Assembly (NCBI RefSeq): GCF_003963535.1
Contig: NZ_CP034539.1
Span: 1,488,001 to 1,552,000 of the forward strand
Source of the DNA: Streptomyces cyaneochromogenes
GTDB taxonomy: Bacteria; Actinomycetota; Actinomycetes; Streptomycetales; Streptomycetaceae
Direction: 5' to 3'
DNA: 64,000 nucleotides
Part shown: positions 62,431-64,000 of the stretch, one piece after another
Layout of the letters: each line of letters opens with the position of its first letter
How positions within the stretch are numbered: the first letter of the stretch is position 1
Translations under genes and position numbers: made by a program
Notes under the pieces: generated by a model
Told to the model about the DNA's origin: nothing
Databases searched by the model: none
What the model saw: only the letters and a program-made list of their open reading frames with translations

Positions 62431-63663
62431 ATGGATGAGACGGCGATCGACTACGCGGCGGTGTTCCAGGCCCTGCCCGGGATGGTGGCGCTGCTGACCC
62501 CGGAGCTGGTCTACGCCGACGCCAACGAGGACTTCCAGCGCCTGTCCGGGCGCACCCGGGAGCAGCTGGTGGGCCGGTACATCTTCGATGTCTTCCCCGA
62601 GAACCCCAACGACCCGGCGGCGACCGGCATGCGCGACGTCCGGGCGTCGATGCTGCGTGTGGTGGCCACCGGCGAGCGCGACACCATGGCACTGCAGCGC
62701 TACGACGTCGAGGACCCCGTGCTTCCCGGCCACTGGGAGGAGCGCTACTGGAGCCCGATCAACGCGCCCGTGCGCGGGCCCCACGGAAAGGTGGAGTTCG
62801 TGCTGCACCGGGTGGAGGAGGTCACCGAGCTCATCCGGCTGCGCGGGGGCGCGGGGGGCGACAGCCGGGCGCGGGTGCTGGAGGCCGAGCTGTACACACG
62901 CGCCCGCGAACTGCAGGAGGTCAACGACCGGCTGCGGCAGGCCCACGCCCGCGAGCGCGAGGTGGCCCTGGCCCTGCAGGAGGCGATGCTGCCCGCCCGA
63001 CGGCAGGTGGGCAACCACCGGGCGGCGGTGCGCTACCGGCCCGCGGTCGGCGCGCTGAACGTGTGCGGCGACTGGTACGACCTGATCGACCTGGTGGGCG
63101 GCAACCGCATCGGCGTGTCCGTGGGCGACGTGGTCGGCCACGGTCTCGCGGCGGCCGGCGTCATGGGCCAGCTGCGCAGCGCGCTCAGCGCCTCCTCCCG
63201 CGTGGCCGACGGCCCCGCCCACGCGCTCGACGTCCTCGGGCGGTACGCCCATGTGGTCGACGGCGCGGAATCGGCCACCGCGGTCACCACGTTCATCGAC
63301 TTCGACGACCGCACCATCGCCTACAGCAGCGCGGGCCATCCGCCGCCGGTACTGGTCCACGCCGACGGCCGCGTGGAGTTCCTCGACAAGGCCACCGACA
63401 CGCCTCTGGACGCCCGCCCCGACCCGATCCCGAGACCGCAGGCCACGACTACTTACGCCGACGGAGCCACCCTCGCGCTGTACACGGACGGCCTGATCGA
63501 GCGCCGCCGCGAGGACATCGACACCGGCCTGACCAGGCTCGCGGAGTCCCTCGTCCGCCATCGCACGGCCGACCCCGAGACCCTCGCCGACGCGGTGCTG
63601 CTGGAGCTGCTGCCGCCCGGCGGCGCGACCGACGACACGGCGCTGATCATCGTGCGGCTGTGA
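62431..63663 (+). CDS. PAS-SpoIIE-type serine phosphatase
   Basis: The 410-residue protein has a PAS domain (about 8-130; QALPGMVALLTPELVYADAN), a coiled-coil linker (about 140-185; RARELQEVNDRLRQAHARER) and a SpoIIE-type PP2C phosphatase (about 190-410). The metal motifs are canonical: CGDWYDLIDL, VSVGDVVGHGLAAA with Asp233, LYTDGLIERR and TDDTALIIVRL. It probably dephosphorylates an anti-anti-sigma factor in response to a PAS-sensed cue. GAGG lies 8 nt before the ATG. The gap from the larger phosphatase holds GTACATCGGTACAT, AT-rich for this genome, so it may have its own promoter. Confidence 0.92.
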   Translation: MDETAIDYAAVFQALPGMVALLTPELVYADANEDFQRLSGRTREQLVGRYIFDVFPENPNDPAATGMRDVRASMLRVVATGERDTMALQRYDVEDPVLPGHWEERYWSPINAPVRGPHGKVEFVLHRVEEVTELIRLRGGAGGDSRARVLEAELYTRARELQEVNDRLRQAHAREREVALALQEAMLPARRQVGNHRAAVRYRPAVGALNVCGDWYDLIDLVGGNRIGVSVGDVVGHGLAAAGVMGQLRSALSASSRVADGPAHALDVLGRYAHVVDGAESATAVTTFIDFDDRTIAYSSAGHPPPVLVHADGRVEFLDKATDTPLDARPDPIPRPQATTTYADGATLALYTDGLIERRREDIDTGLTRLAESLVRHRTADPETLADAVLLELLPPGGATDDTALIIVRL

Positions 63664-64000
63664 TGCGTACGGCTGTGACGCGTGCCGCCGCGGCGGCCGA
63701 GCAGAGGCGACGGCCCCCCGCAAGAACGGGCCGCCTGCCACCCGGTGGCCGTGATCACGCCAAACCATGCCATCCGGTTGCCGCACACCGACCCCTGACA
63801 CCAGGCTGGTCCGGCGGTCCTCCCCATCCGCAAGCGCCGCCGCCCGGCCAATTCCTGACATCCAGTCAGGAAAATCGCCATGGGTCGGCATCCGTCCGAC
63901 CCGACCCGGTTCCGGCCCGTCAACCCTGCGCCTACACTGACACCCCCACGGCACGCTGGTTGACCTGCCAGAACGCGGCGGCCCGAGCTGATCCCCCGAG
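63664..64000. other. Intergenic end of window: inverted repeat and a promoter-like pair
   Basis: No gene is recognisable. TTCCTGA-N7-TCAGGAA lies at 63852-63872, an AT-flanked hairpin or operator. TTCCGG (63910-63915), 17 bp, then TACACT (63933-63938) resembles a promoter pointing right, toward a gene outside the window. TTGACC lies at 63960-63965. Confidence 0.3.

Overview
This is a high-GC actinobacterial chromosome segment, almost certainly Streptomyces. The support is strong GC bias at third codon positions, GTG and TTG starts, one rare TTA codon, a xylanase that agrees closely with Streptomyces lividans XlnA (catalytic Glu169 and Glu277 fall where expected), an ECF42 sigma/DGPF pair, and MurT/GatD. 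I recognise no tRNA, rRNA, CRISPR array, intact insertion sequence or prophage. From memory and unchecked, the backbone order (xylB, aldehyde dehydrogenase, gabD, def, murT-gatD, pfkA, rocD) recalls one stretch of the S. coelicolor chromosome.

Left part (1-13.4 kb), sugar and plant-polymer use: the end of xylulokinase and a ROK repressor; an acetamidase/formamidase; a secreted amidase; a GAF regulator with the acetaldehyde-type aldehyde dehydrogenase it probably controls. Then comes a xylan block: an esterase with CBM13 and GH10 xylanase xlnA on the minus strand, divergent from a CBM13-GH62 arabinofuranosidase that carries a TTA codon. The 445-bp divergent region holds two copies of a 12-mer operator-like motif, two other palindromes and two promoter candidates. 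A membrane metallophosphoesterase follows.

Middle (13.4-32 kb), more accessory: a scar of gene remnants (a frameshifted SDR joined to an ABC-transporter tail, plus two unrecognised fragments), the ECF42/DGPF pair with a matching promoter, a truncated P450, DedA, an orphan solute-binding lipoprotein, a 1663-residue secreted protein with two GH43 domains, a P450 with an unusual I-helix, an AfsR-like regulator, DUF779, a NAGPA-type secreted protein, a small membrane protein and a PI-PLC/GDPD-like enzyme. The DUF779 and aldehyde dehydrogenase promoters, 24 kb apart, share one architecture (GCAAC-N6-GCAAC, 11 nt, then a T..CCT hexamer). This is the strongest regulatory observation in the window.

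Right part (32-64 kb), mostly core: a coupled acyl-CoA dehydrogenase pair with a quinone-oxidoreductase-like enzyme behind a TetR-type operator; a cupin regulator divergent from a thioredoxin-reductase-like enzyme; ATP-dependent DNA ligase overlapping a NUDIX hydrolase; gabD; another acyl-CoA dehydrogenase divergent from its likely TetR repressor; def; murT-gatD (lipid II amidation); pfkA; a CtaG-like protein; a PASTA lipoprotein, Ser/Thr kinase and 56-aa membrane protein; a four-gene response regulator, DUF485-like, symporter and histidine kinase operon; an Lrp regulator with a DDAH-like/RocD arginine-ornithine module; and two SpoIIE-type phosphatases, one with a substituted metal ligand.

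Start codons were chosen by Shine-Dalgarno position and family start. Operator and promoter calls come from reading the sequence and are untested.
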